Source of the DNA: Nitrospirota bacterium
GTDB taxonomy: Bacteria > Nitrospirota > Nitrospiria > Nitrospirales > Nitrospiraceae
NCBI GenBank assembly: GCA_016222925.1
Contig: JACRQB010000173.1
Coordinates: 1-5,106, forward strand
DNA length: 5,106 nucleotides
Reading direction: 5' to 3'
Numbering within the stretch: the stretch's first letter is position 1; each line of letters starts with the position of its first letter. Positions 1-5,084 of the stretch are shown piece by piece. The position numbers and the translations under genes are program-made. The notes beneath the pieces are model-generated. The model did no database searches. It was given only the letters and a program-made list of their open reading frames with translations, and had not been told where the DNA came from.

Positions 1-1127
1 CCTGGACGACTCAGGACGCGGCCACCGTAAAGAATCTGGCCGCCCTCTTTCTTAATCTCGTCCAGCGCAGTGCGATAACCCTCCACCGCCACCTGGTCGA
101 TGAGCGGCCCCATGAGCACATCTTTTTCGAGAGGATTGCCGATCTGCACTTGGGCATAGGCCTTCACAAGCCTGCCGACGAGTTCCTCACACCGCGATTC
201 ATGGACAATGAGACGCCTGGTGGTCGTGCATCGCTGACCCGCAGTCCCAACGGCACCGAACACGATCGCGCGCACGGCCATGTCCAGATCGGCAGTCTCA
301 TCGACGATCACAGCATTGTTGCCGCTGAGTTCAAGCAGAGTGCGTCCCAATCGCTGGCCAACAGAGGCGGCGACTCGACGACCGACCGGCACCGATCCGG
401 TAAACGAGATGAGCGGCAAGCGATCATCTTGCACCATGCTGTCCGCCAGAGACGGCTGGTCGGTAATGAAGAGCGAAAAAATACCCGCATAGCCCTGTTG
501 CAGCATCACGCGATTGCAGATCTGTTGCACCGCGACGGCGCAGAGCGGCGCCTTGGGTGACGGTTTCCAGATGACCGTGTCCCCTGCGATCGCGGCGATG
601 AAGGCGTTCCAGGCCCACACGGCAACAGGGAAATTGAACGCGGTGATGACGCCGACCGGTCCTAATGGATGCCACTGTTCGCTCATCCGATGGGCCGGTC
701 GCTCGGACTGCATCGTGGCACCGTAGAGCATCCGGGATTGACCGACGGCAAAATCCGCCATGTCGATCATCTCTTGCACTTCACCATCACCCTCCGCCTT
801 GATTTTGCCGACTTCCAGTGAGACGAGCGTGCCCAATTGATCCTTCTTCTCACGGAGGGCTTGGCCGATGAGCCGAACAATCTCGCCACGCTTCGGTGCC
901 GGAACCATCCGCCAGGTGCGGAAAGCCTCAACCGATTCTTTCACGATCCGCAGGTAATCATCGGATGAGCAAGGATAGACACCGGCGATTTGTTCTCCGG
1001 TTGAAGGATTGATCGAGGGGAGGAGGGACCCGTCATTACGACCGGACCACCAGCTATTGCCGGTACTCCCCCCGGAATTCACGGCTTGGATACCCAGATC
1101 GCGCAGCGCAGTGTGACTCGTGCTCAT
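1..1127 (-). CDS. ALDH7 (antiquitin)-family aldehyde dehydrogenase, probable alpha-aminoadipate semialdehyde dehydrogenase; 3' end outside window
   Basis: An uninterrupted frame of 375 codons runs off the left edge. Members of the family are about 500 residues, so roughly the last quarter is missing. Visible ALDH landmarks, numbered from ATG 1127: FNFP 164-167 with oxyanion Asn165, WKPS 187-190 with NAD-contacting Lys188, FTGS 242-245 (Rossmann loop), Glu266 of ELSGNN (general base), and catalytic Cys300 in TAGQRCTTTRR. The GQRCTTTRR form and the overall pattern are typical of ALDH7, whose best known reaction is NAD+-dependent oxidation of alpha-aminoadipate semialdehyde (or its cyclic piperideine form) to alpha-aminoadipate in the cytoplasm. 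The start overlaps the stop of the upstream saccharopine/lysine dehydrogenase gene as ATGA, with GGAG 10 nt ahead, implying translational coupling. Ser268 replaces the second residue of the usual ELGGNN. The family call is firm; the substrate is inferred from family and neighbour. Confidence 0.93.
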   Translation of the reverse strand, partial: MSTSHTALRDLGIQAVNSGGSTGNSWWSGRNDGSLLPSINPSTGEQIAGVYPCSSDDYLRIVKESVEAFRTWRMVPAPKRGEIVRLIGQALREKKDQLGTLVSLEVGKIKAEGDGEVQEMIDMADFAVGQSRMLYGATMQSERPAHRMSEQWHPLGPVGVITAFNFPVAVWAWNAFIAAIAGDTVIWKPSPKAPLCAVAVQQICNRVMLQQGYAGIFSLFITDQPSLADSMVQDDRLPLISFTGSVPVGRRVAASVGQRLGRTLLELSGNNAVIVDETADLDMAVRAIVFGAVGTAGQRCTTTRRLIVHESRCEELVGRLVKAYAQVQIGNPLEKDVLMGPLIDQVAVEGYRTALDEIKKEGGQILYGGRVLSRP

Positions 1128-2215
1128 CGGAAGCAGGCTCCAAAATCATTGGCCAAAAACTCTTTCAGTAATACGGATTCCTGAGTGACGAATCCATGGT
1201 ACGCCGATGGATGGGTCAACACAAGATCCATGACACAGCAGACACTGGACGCGGTCGTCACTTGGATCGCCGACCAAAGTTTCCCCTTAATACATTGCGG
1301 GTATATCTTCTTCACGTAATTTTCCTCGAAGAACCCATCCTCGTTCTTGCCCGTGACCGAAGCATAGACCAGAACAACGTCCTGCAAGGTCTGGGGAACG
1401 GCATGTTCGAGGACACGCTTCAGGGTCTCTCGGTCTTCGTTGAGTTTGAGGTCCTTCATCAAGAGTTGTATTTTTTCACAGTGGCCGGGATAGCGGAGAG
1501 TCTTGTAGTTCATGGTTTGGACTTTTCCCGCATAACTGTCGGCCAAGGTACCCAATCCGCCTGACGTGTTGAAGGCTTCGTACAGCAGCCCGTCCAGCTC
1601 GATCGTTTCGTACCCTTCGAGCGGTTGCAGTGGAACTTTCTCACCTTCTTCGATGCCGTAGCACACATTGCCATATTCGTTGATCAGCCCATCGGTCGAC
1701 CAGGTGAGCGAATACTTGAGGGCATTACTGGGATGGACCGGCAGCGCGCCCACCCGCATCTTGACCGTATCGAGCGTTTCAAAATGGGTCATCAGTTCAT
1801 GCGCCACGATACTGATGAAGCCTGGCGCCAGCCCACATTGCGGCATAAAGGCCTGCGTGGCGCCCGTGCTCAAGACCTTGATCTGATTCGTCACTTCGAC
1901 ATCCTCCGTGAGGTCGAAGTAGTGCAGATGATGGGTCAAGGCCAGACCGGCGACGGTCGGATTACAGAAATAGGGGAGGCTCGAGAGAACCGCGTCGAAT
2001 CGATGCGCTGAGAGATAGGTGCCGACGGCATCCGGGTGCCGTACGTCCAGCAGACAGGGGGTGACTCGTTCCAAACCGAGCTCTTCGACCAGATGCTTCG
2101 GCGCATCCAAAGTCATGTCGCCCAGATGGACTTCGTACTGGCCGCGTTGATTAAGGAGACAGGCGATCAGAGACCCGATCTTGCCGGCACCGAGGACAAG
2201 CACGCGATGCATCAT
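1124..2215 (-). CDS. Saccharopine dehydrogenase / L-lysine 6-dehydrogenase family oxidoreductase
   Basis: The 363-aa product has an N-terminal Rossmann fold (VLVLGAGKIGS, GxGxxG at residues 9-14; Asp33 ends the second strand as expected for NAD). It then has SSLPY 78-82, the family signature CGLAPG 127-132, the block around NALKYSLTW 164-172 followed by GLINEY, AFNTSGG 214-220, and a C-terminal TLRYPGHCEK motif at 239-248. These match the saccharopine dehydrogenase/Lys6DH family, and the length is usual for the stand-alone bacterial enzymes. The product of either reaction (from saccharopine or directly from lysine) is alpha-aminoadipate semialdehyde, the substrate of the ALDH7 enzyme encoded next; the genes overlap by 4 nt. 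I cannot tell the two activities apart by eye. The start is the first of two adjacent ATGs, with GGTGGAG 12 nt upstream (rather long spacing). The second Met would place the ribosome site even farther away. The protein is cytoplasmic, with no signal peptide. Confidence 0.92.
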   Translation of the reverse strand: MMHRVLVLGAGKIGSLIACLLNQRGQYEVHLGDMTLDAPKHLVEELGLERVTPCLLDVRHPDAVGTYLSAHRFDAVLSSLPYFCNPTVAGLALTHHLHYFDLTEDVEVTNQIKVLSTGATQAFMPQCGLAPGFISIVAHELMTHFETLDTVKMRVGALPVHPSNALKYSLTWSTDGLINEYGNVCYGIEEGEKVPLQPLEGYETIELDGLLYEAFNTSGGLGTLADSYAGKVQTMNYKTLRYPGHCEKIQLLMKDLKLNEDRETLKRVLEHAVPQTLQDVVLVYASVTGKNEDGFFEENYVKKIYPQCIKGKLWSAIQVTTASSVCCVMDLVLTHPSAYHGFVTQESVLLKEFLANDFGACFR

Positions 2216-2220
2216 GAGAC

Positions 2221-2226
2221 ATTATA
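2221..2226 (-). promoter_or_regulatory. Candidate -10 box (TATAAT) directly ahead of the saccharopine/lysine dehydrogenase gene
   Basis: Reading the minus strand, an exact sigma-70 consensus TATAAT ends five bases before the ATG at 2215. A transcript from it would begin at or within a base or two of the start codon, i.e. be leaderless. No good -35 is visible at 16-18 bp (GTGGTC at 2249-2244 is poor), and the box partly follows the GGTGGAG at 2234-2228 that could instead serve as ribosome site in a longer message. A chance match is possible in a 71-bp gap. Confidence 0.3.
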
Positions 2227-2286
2227 CTCCACCGTAGAATTCTGACCACTGGCTTTGAGAAATGGAGCACCGAACAGGGCAAGTCG

Positions 2287-2607
2287 TCAGTGTGGCTCGA
2301 GAGCATCGACAACATACTGCAGACGGTCGGTTGGCGCGGCTGAGGTCTGACTGTACCGGCAGGGAGGAATATCGGCTTGCAACCTTCGTAAGAGTGTCGT
2401 CATCTTCATCGTACTGGGCACTTCGCAGATCCAGACATGCATGCCGGATTCCAGCTCATCGAAATGGCGCAGGACACGAAAGCTGGGCTGCTCCATAAAG
2501 TAGGCGGAGAGAAAACCGTTCACGGCCGTCACGACCCAGGGCTGTTCCTTGATGTAGCGATAACTCAGCCGCAGTTCTATCATCGTAGCTTGCGCTTCGG
2601 ACTCCAT
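2287..2607 (-). CDS. Hypothetical protein, 106 aa
   Basis: I do not recognise this family. The frame is 106 codons, begins MESEAQATMIELRLSY, and has a protein-like mixture of charged and aromatic residues (for example PWVVTAVNGF and HVWICEVP). It lacks a signal peptide or membrane segment and looks like a small soluble alpha/beta protein. Residues from about 75 onward are polar and contain one Cys. It lies between two firmer minus-strand genes, 57 nt after the SnoaL-like gene and 71 nt before the dehydrogenase, all in the same direction, which supports it being real and possibly cotranscribed. Only a weak AGAG precedes ATG 2607. An internal ATG at 2583 has no better ribosome site. The opposite-strand frame over the same bases reads as low-quality Ser/Arg-rich sequence. 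Its function is unknown. Confidence 0.6.
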   Translation of the reverse strand: MESEAQATMIELRLSYRYIKEQPWVVTAVNGFLSAYFMEQPSFRVLRHFDELESGMHVWICEVPSTMKMTTLLRRLQADIPPCRYSQTSAAPTDRLQYVVDALEPH

Positions 2608-2664
2608 CGCTGCACTCTATCAAGTCTAGCTATGAGGCTGCCACTGCCCAAACAAAATATATTG

Positions 2665-3189
2665 TTATTGTCGAGCTGGGCTGGAAGATGCAGCGGGCTG
2701 TGAAGCAAGAGGCCCGCCGAACTGAGCAGACCGAAAGGATTCATGCCACGACAACAATTGCCAATGGCCGTTGCGACGTTCAAGTACTCCGGTTTCCCGC
2801 ATCGGCAACACGGTCCGTTTCGCGTCAAGTCCGTCAGCCACATAGCGGATATAGTCGAGCTCCATCGCATACCAAGCCAGATCTCCCTTCGTCCAGACCC
2901 TCAGCTCATTGATCGGAATCTCAAGTCTCTGGGAATTAACGAATTCCTCCCGCATGCCCTCCTCGAGCTCCGTCCAGCCGACATACTTACGGCCGGCGAC
3001 CCCATAACTGATGATATCGGCATCGTGGGCCATCAGTCGTGAAAGCGTCGGCAGGTCCTTTTCGGCATTGGCGCGCACCATGCGGCGGATGGCAGACTCT
3101 GGATCGGAAGGTTCCACCGCCCTTGCGGCGATCGGGGCACTGATCAACAGTGTCAGGACACAGCACGCACACAGTCTGAGGCGGATCAT
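2665..3189 (-). CDS. Exported NTF2/SnoaL-like (ketosteroid-isomerase-like fold) protein
   Basis: The 174-aa product starts with a classical Sec signal peptide: basic MIRLR, then a hydrophobic stretch to about residue 20, and an AxA site at AARA giving likely cleavage after residue 24. The mature part follows the SnoaL/DUF4440-like plan: helix ESAIRRMVRANAEKDL (31-46), the segment LMAHDADIISYG (52-63), a VGWTELEEGM helix (70-79), and strands around GDLAWYAMELDY (102-113). It ends with GVLERRNGHWQLLSWHES (134-151), the usual final hairpin of the fold. The tail (about 155-174) is Ser/Ala/Pro-rich and probably disordered. Members of the fold bind or isomerise small molecules, but no specific activity can be assigned. 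The start is well supported by GGGAG at 3200-3196, six bases ahead of the ATG. It is probably periplasmic. A DUF3617 gene for another exported protein lies upstream on the same strand, 163 nt away. Confidence 0.85.
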   Translation of the reverse strand: MIRLRLCACCVLTLLISAPIAARAVEPSDPESAIRRMVRANAEKDLPTLSRLMAHDADIISYGVAGRKYVGWTELEEGMREEFVNSQRLEIPINELRVWTKGDLAWYAMELDYIRYVADGLDAKRTVLPMRETGVLERRNGHWQLLSWHESFRSAQFGGPLASQPAASSSPARQ

Positions 3190-3285
3190 GGATGACTCCC
3201 TTCATCAACCAGCTCAAAGAATTGAATCAGCGTTCCCATCGTAGTCGACAAGAAAGGACAGGACCCTCAACAGGCTGAGCCCACC

Positions 3286-3300
3286 GGGGGAACTACCCCC
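3286..3300 (-). other. Short GC hairpin in the gap between two exported-protein genes
   Basis: A perfect GGGGG/CCCCC stem encloses a five-base loop (TAGTT on the minus strand). It lies 52 nt after the DUF3617 stop codon. There is no following U tract, so it is not a textbook intrinsic terminator. It could attenuate read-through or protect an RNA 3' end, or be chance. The rest of this 163-bp gap shows no further feature apart from the ribosome site of the next gene and a weak TTGTCG/TTCAAT promoter-like pair. Confidence 0.3.
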
Positions 3301-3352
3301 ACGACAGAATCTTGGCTGGCGAGGTACGTGGAAAATCGCAGACACGTCCGTG

Positions 3353-3919
3353 CTACTCTTCAATTCCCTCGCAACTGGCGCCCAGCCACCGGCCTTTGAT
3401 ATCCATGTGAGCCTTGCCTGATCCATTTTGATCCCTGTCACCGACTGCCACGATACTTTCGGTTGTCTTGGCTCCGATTGTGAAATGAGTCGTTGAGGCG
3501 CGAGGGTCAGGACACACCCGATCCATCACCAGTTTCGACGAGGATTTCGAGATCACTTTGACTTTGCATTTCACCTCACCATCATCATCTTCGTCCTCCA
3601 TCTCCTTGATGATGCGATCCTGCGATACATCTTCTTTTGTAAGACAGGATGGCGCCGTCATGGTGTGAGGCTTGCCTTCGCGGGCTTTCATCATCTGCTC
3701 CATTTGAACCCGTCGTGCCGGTGTCATGTTGGCCGCCATCTCCGGTGCAAGCTTCATCCCCGATGTAACGGTTGTCACCGTCATTTCCCATGCACCGGGT
3801 TTCACGTTGAGCGACTCGGCTCGTGCATCCGGTGCCAGTGTCGGGATGCAGAGACCGAGTATCGAACCAACTCCCAGCACGGATAATTGATGCCCCAATG
3901 TTCGTCTTGTCCTACACAT
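3353..3919 (-). CDS. Exported DUF3617-family protein
   Basis: The 188-aa product begins MCRTRRTLGH, followed by a hydrophobic segment (about 11-27) and an ARA cleavage site after residue 34, so a Sec signal peptide. The mature protein opens with KPGAWEMTVTT (40-50) and has SCLTKEDV (91-98), a CKVKV strand (118-122), VMDRVCPDP (131-139) and a terminal GRWLGASC (176-183). These are the GxWE, CLT, C-V-C-P and LG-C landmarks of DUF3617 proteins, with four Cys (92, 118, 136, 183) that could form two disulfides in the periplasm. A Met-rich linker (54-78) and an acidic run EMEDEDDDGE (106-115) sit between them. The biochemical role of the family is not known. The frame is open to an ATG at 3958, but I choose 3919: it has a strong AAGGAGG just upstream, gives a clean signal peptide, and the mapped promoter would start transcription after 3958. 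Confidence 0.85.
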   Translation of the reverse strand: MCRTRRTLGHQLSVLGVGSILGLCIPTLAPDARAESLNVKPGAWEMTVTTVTSGMKLAPEMAANMTPARRVQMEQMMKAREGKPHTMTAPSCLTKEDVSQDRIIKEMEDEDDDGEVKCKVKVISKSSSKLVMDRVCPDPRASTTHFTIGAKTTESIVAVGDRDQNGSGKAHMDIKGRWLGASCEGIEE

Positions 3920-3923
3920 GGGC

Positions 3924-3930
3924 CCTCCTT
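3924..3930 (-). promoter_or_regulatory. Ribosome binding site fixing the DUF3617 start
   Basis: AAGGAGG on the minus strand lies four bases before ATG 3919, a near-perfect anti-Shine-Dalgarno match at slightly short spacing. The upstream in-frame ATG at 3958 is preceded by GAAATCATTACA with no such site, so this element decides the start. Confidence 0.75.
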
Positions 3931-3956
3931 CATGACGAAGTTCAAACGATGCGTTC

Positions 3957-3985
3957 ATTGTAATGATTTCTGTCAGATGGGTAAA
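3957..3985 (-). promoter_or_regulatory. Sigma-70-type promoter for the DUF3617 gene and perhaps the genes after it
   Basis: On the minus strand TTTACC (3985-3980) and TACAAT (3962-3957) are separated by exactly 17 bp. The -10 matches consensus at five of six positions and the -35 at four of six. Transcription would start near 3950, leaving about a 30-nt leader containing the AAGGAGG ribosome site. A dyad lies just upstream of the -35. This is the best promoter candidate in the window by hexamer match and spacing. Confidence 0.6.
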
Positions 3986-3996
3986 CGGTCATGGAA

Positions 3997-4010
3997 GCTG
4001 TCTGGACAGC
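3997..4010. promoter_or_regulatory. Dyad GCTGTC-TG-GACAGC, possible operator
   Basis: Two perfect six-base arms flank a two-base centre, located 12 bp upstream of the -35 of the DUF3617 promoter. A second dyad, CTGGA-cagca-TCCAG (4002-4016), overlaps it. The position suits an activator or repressor site. The arms recall CTGT/ACAG sites, but the spacing is not that of a LexA box, and I cannot name a regulator. Confidence 0.3.
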
Positions 4011-4338
4011 ATCCAGTCAGCGGACTTGGTAATGGAGTGTCACAGCGTTCTTCAATTCTCGACCTTGACCTGGTTATTCTCCCAGGCGTAGGGTACTACT
4101 ATGACTTCTCGACCGCCTCGTCTTGGAGGTGGTGAATATGGTCCTCCGTGGAGCACAGTTCCAACGGTTCGGACCTGCCGGGTGTAAGTTCCTCACCAGA
4201 CGGGCCCTCTCCTCGTACCGTGCCACGTTCGCGCAAGGATGGTCTGAAGCCGTCTGCCGGCCGCAAGGAAGGCGGATGAGGCACAGACGTCTCATGCGAT
4301 TCCACGGCAGAGATCAGTGCTGGCAACCTCACAAAGGA

Positions 4339-4366
4339 CTCGCGTCACATGCCGCGAGAAGGTGAC
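4339..4366 (+). promoter_or_regulatory. Structured leader and ribosome site of the small membrane protein gene
   Basis: CTCGCG (4339-4344) and CGCGAG (4353-4358) form a perfect six-base stem with an eight-base loop, ending right beside the AAGG ribosome site (4359-4362). An alternative pairing, GTCAC (4344-4348) with GTGAC (4362-4366), overlaps that site and is incompatible with the first stem. One fold leaves the ribosome site free, the other partly covers it. This could tune initiation; no known riboswitch or thermometer class is recognised. Confidence 0.3.
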
Positions 4367-4368
4367 TT

Positions 4369-4548
4369 ATGTCATGGACATATTGGGGAATCGTCAGCGG
4401 CCTCGCAGCCTTGGTGATCATGCTGATTGCGTGCATACGCTTGCTCTCCTCAAATGGAAACGAGGATCAACAGGGATCAAGCCAAGATTCCGGCGGATCG
4501 GTTGACATGAATCCACAATCGCCAACCATCCACAGGCGAGCCGCATGA
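4369..4548 (+). CDS. Small single-pass membrane protein, 59 aa
   Basis: The frame reads MSWTYWGIVSGL and continues through an almost uninterrupted hydrophobic helix (about residues 5-26, ending CIRLL). A polar, Ser/Gln/Gly/Asp-rich tail (27-59) finishes HRRAA. The helix length fits one membrane span or an uncleaved signal anchor; there is no lipobox and no AxA site. The start is supported by AAGG six bases ahead, and an in-frame TGA at 4363-4365 excludes a longer protein. No family is recognised. Orientation is ambiguous because Arg24 and several acidic residues all lie after the helix. The gene is followed after 136 nt by the zinc-ribbon gene on the same strand, so cotranscription is possible. 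The opposite-strand frames and the +1 frame overlapping it lack a comparable organised pattern. Confidence 0.65.
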   Translation: MSWTYWGIVSGLAALVIMLIACIRLLSSNGNEDQQGSSQDSGGSVDMNPQSPTIHRRAA

Positions 4549-4560
4549 CGGTTTATTGTT

Positions 4561-4584
4561 GGCTCGATCCTTGAGGCACGAGCC
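4561..4584 (+). terminator. Hairpin after the small membrane protein gene, weak terminator candidate
   Basis: GGCTCG and CGAGCC make a perfect six-base GC-rich stem with a 12-base loop, 13 nt after the TGA of the small membrane protein gene. A U-tract is absent (TGTATGGG follows), so termination would be inefficient or factor-dependent. It may instead be part of the leader of the next gene, where a second small hairpin ATGGG/CCCAT (4625-4640) also occurs. Confidence 0.25.
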
Positions 4585-4684
4585 TGTATGGGATTCTATG
4601 GTTGAGACGGTGGGATTCGGAGGAATGGGTGTGTGCCCATACGCACTCGCTGGATGATCTGAACCTCAACGAGGGGAGGGAGCG

Positions 4685-5044
4685 ATGGGACCGACAAAGG
4701 CGATCGTGAAAGGACAGGCTCTCTACGAAGCGCTGCGGGGTACGTTGATCAAGGACGGTTTCACGAACCGGCAGGACATGGAAGACTACGTGAGTCGTCA
4801 TTATCTCACCCTGCCGGTCGTCGATCAGCAAGGGCGGCCATGGCTGCTCGATGGAAAGCCAGTCTATTGTCTGCATGGAACTCAATACGAAACAATGAAT
4901 GATGCGCGGGTCCACCTTATCCGCTGTCCGGATTGCGGAGGCATGGGGATTCAATTCGACGAACTCGTCCTCGAATCGGACTGCATCCACTGCACAGCCT
5001 GCGGACATGCATTCGATGCCAGGCTGGAAATGATGGAGACCTAG
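4685..5044 (+). CDS. Zinc-ribbon-containing hypothetical protein, 119 aa
   Basis: No named family is recognised. Residues 1-60 are a mixed-charge segment (KGQALYEALRGTLIKDGF, then helix NRQDMEDYVSRHY) ending in a strand-rich stretch, LPVVDQQGRPWLLDGKPVYC. Residues 81-108 form a zinc ribbon: CPDCGG (Cys81, Cys84), then an 18-residue spacer and CTACGH (Cys103, Cys106). An extra Cys100 sits just before, and Cys62/His64 further upstream could add ligands or a second site. The protein is soluble, with no signal peptide or membrane helix. Zinc ribbons of this size usually bind nucleic acid or protein partners; which applies here is unknown. The start has GGAGG at 4674-4678, five to six bases ahead. 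Only a weak promoter-like pair is visible upstream, so it may share the transcript of the small membrane protein gene. The 170-codon frame on the opposite strand is a shadow. Confidence 0.8.
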   Translation: MGPTKAIVKGQALYEALRGTLIKDGFTNRQDMEDYVSRHYLTLPVVDQQGRPWLLDGKPVYCLHGTQYETMNDARVHLIRCPDCGGMGIQFDELVLESDCIHCTACGHAFDARLEMMET

Positions 5045-5045
5045 A

Positions 5046-5084
5046 ACGGCCGCGGAGAAACTCATTCTGGCCTCCTGTGGCCGT
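5046..5084 (+). terminator. Hairpin just after the zinc-ribbon gene
   Basis: ACGGCCGCGG (5046-5055) can pair with CTGTGGCCGT (5075-5084) in a 10-bp stem including two G-U pairs, with a 19-base loop, starting two bases after the stop codon. There is no U tract (CACGAATATC follows), so it is at best a factor-dependent or weak terminator. Confidence 0.3.

Larger units (their letters stand above)
3963..4368. other. Intergenic region without a convincing gene
   Basis: This stretch lies between the divergent DUF3617 gene and the plus-strand small membrane protein gene. It holds the -35 element and dyad of the minus-strand promoter, and a small CCTGG/CCAGG hairpin (4069-4086). It also has a weak plus-strand promoter-like TTGACC (4065-4070) with TAGGGT 18 bp on, and a GGAGG/CCTCC inverted repeat (4125-4147). 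Finally it has a perfect GGAGGT (4125-4130) seven bases before ATG 4138. That ATG opens a 75-codon frame ending at 4365, but the product is about one-fifth Arg with no recognisable motif, so I do not call it a gene. Other frames on both strands are short or compositionally poor. The region may be a long leader for the plus-strand genes or contain a decayed gene. Confidence 0.5.

Noticed and set aside
150..726. Several plus- and minus-strand open frames of 60-136 codons within 150-726
   Set aside because: They overlap the continuous ALDH7 frame, which carries all the catalytic motifs; the others are Arg/His-rich shadows with no motifs.
1196..2245. Plus-strand frames of 69-128 codons
   Set aside because: They are antisense to the saccharopine/lysine dehydrogenase gene, whose motifs leave no doubt about the coding strand.
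2651..2666. AT-rich AACAA-aatata-TTGTT dyad between the SnoaL-like and 106-aa genes
   Set aside because: It contains a TATATT that could be a -10 for the 106-aa gene, but no -35 is present at a usable distance and the dyad overlaps the stop codon; too weak to annotate.
2437..3042. Plus-strand frames at 2437-2703, 2688-2912 and 2743-3042 and a minus-strand frame at 2580-2870
   Set aside because: They overlap the SnoaL-like gene or the 106-aa gene in other frames, without ribosome sites or recognisable domains.
3887..4135. Plus-strand 82-codon frame containing CxxC-like pairs
   Set aside because: It crosses the DUF3617 start, ribosome site and promoter on the other strand, and has no ribosome site or coherent domain; the Cys pairs look accidental.
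4101..4187. 28-codon plus-strand frame (MTSRPPRLGGGEYGPPWS...)
   Set aside because: The Gly/Pro-rich start looks protein-like, and the adjacent frame after its stop stays open for about 30 codons. That could mean a frameshifted remnant, but without a homologue this cannot be supported.
4074..4332. Two minus-strand frames of 73 and 77 codons
   Set aside because: They are Arg/Ser/Pro-rich, have no ribosome site (one starts at GTG) and no motif. The text resembles translated intergenic sequence rather than a protein.
4553..5065. Minus-strand 170-codon frame
   Set aside because: It is antisense to the zinc-ribbon gene, which has a ribosome site and organised Cys motifs; the minus frame has no motif and an atypical Ser/Arg/His composition.
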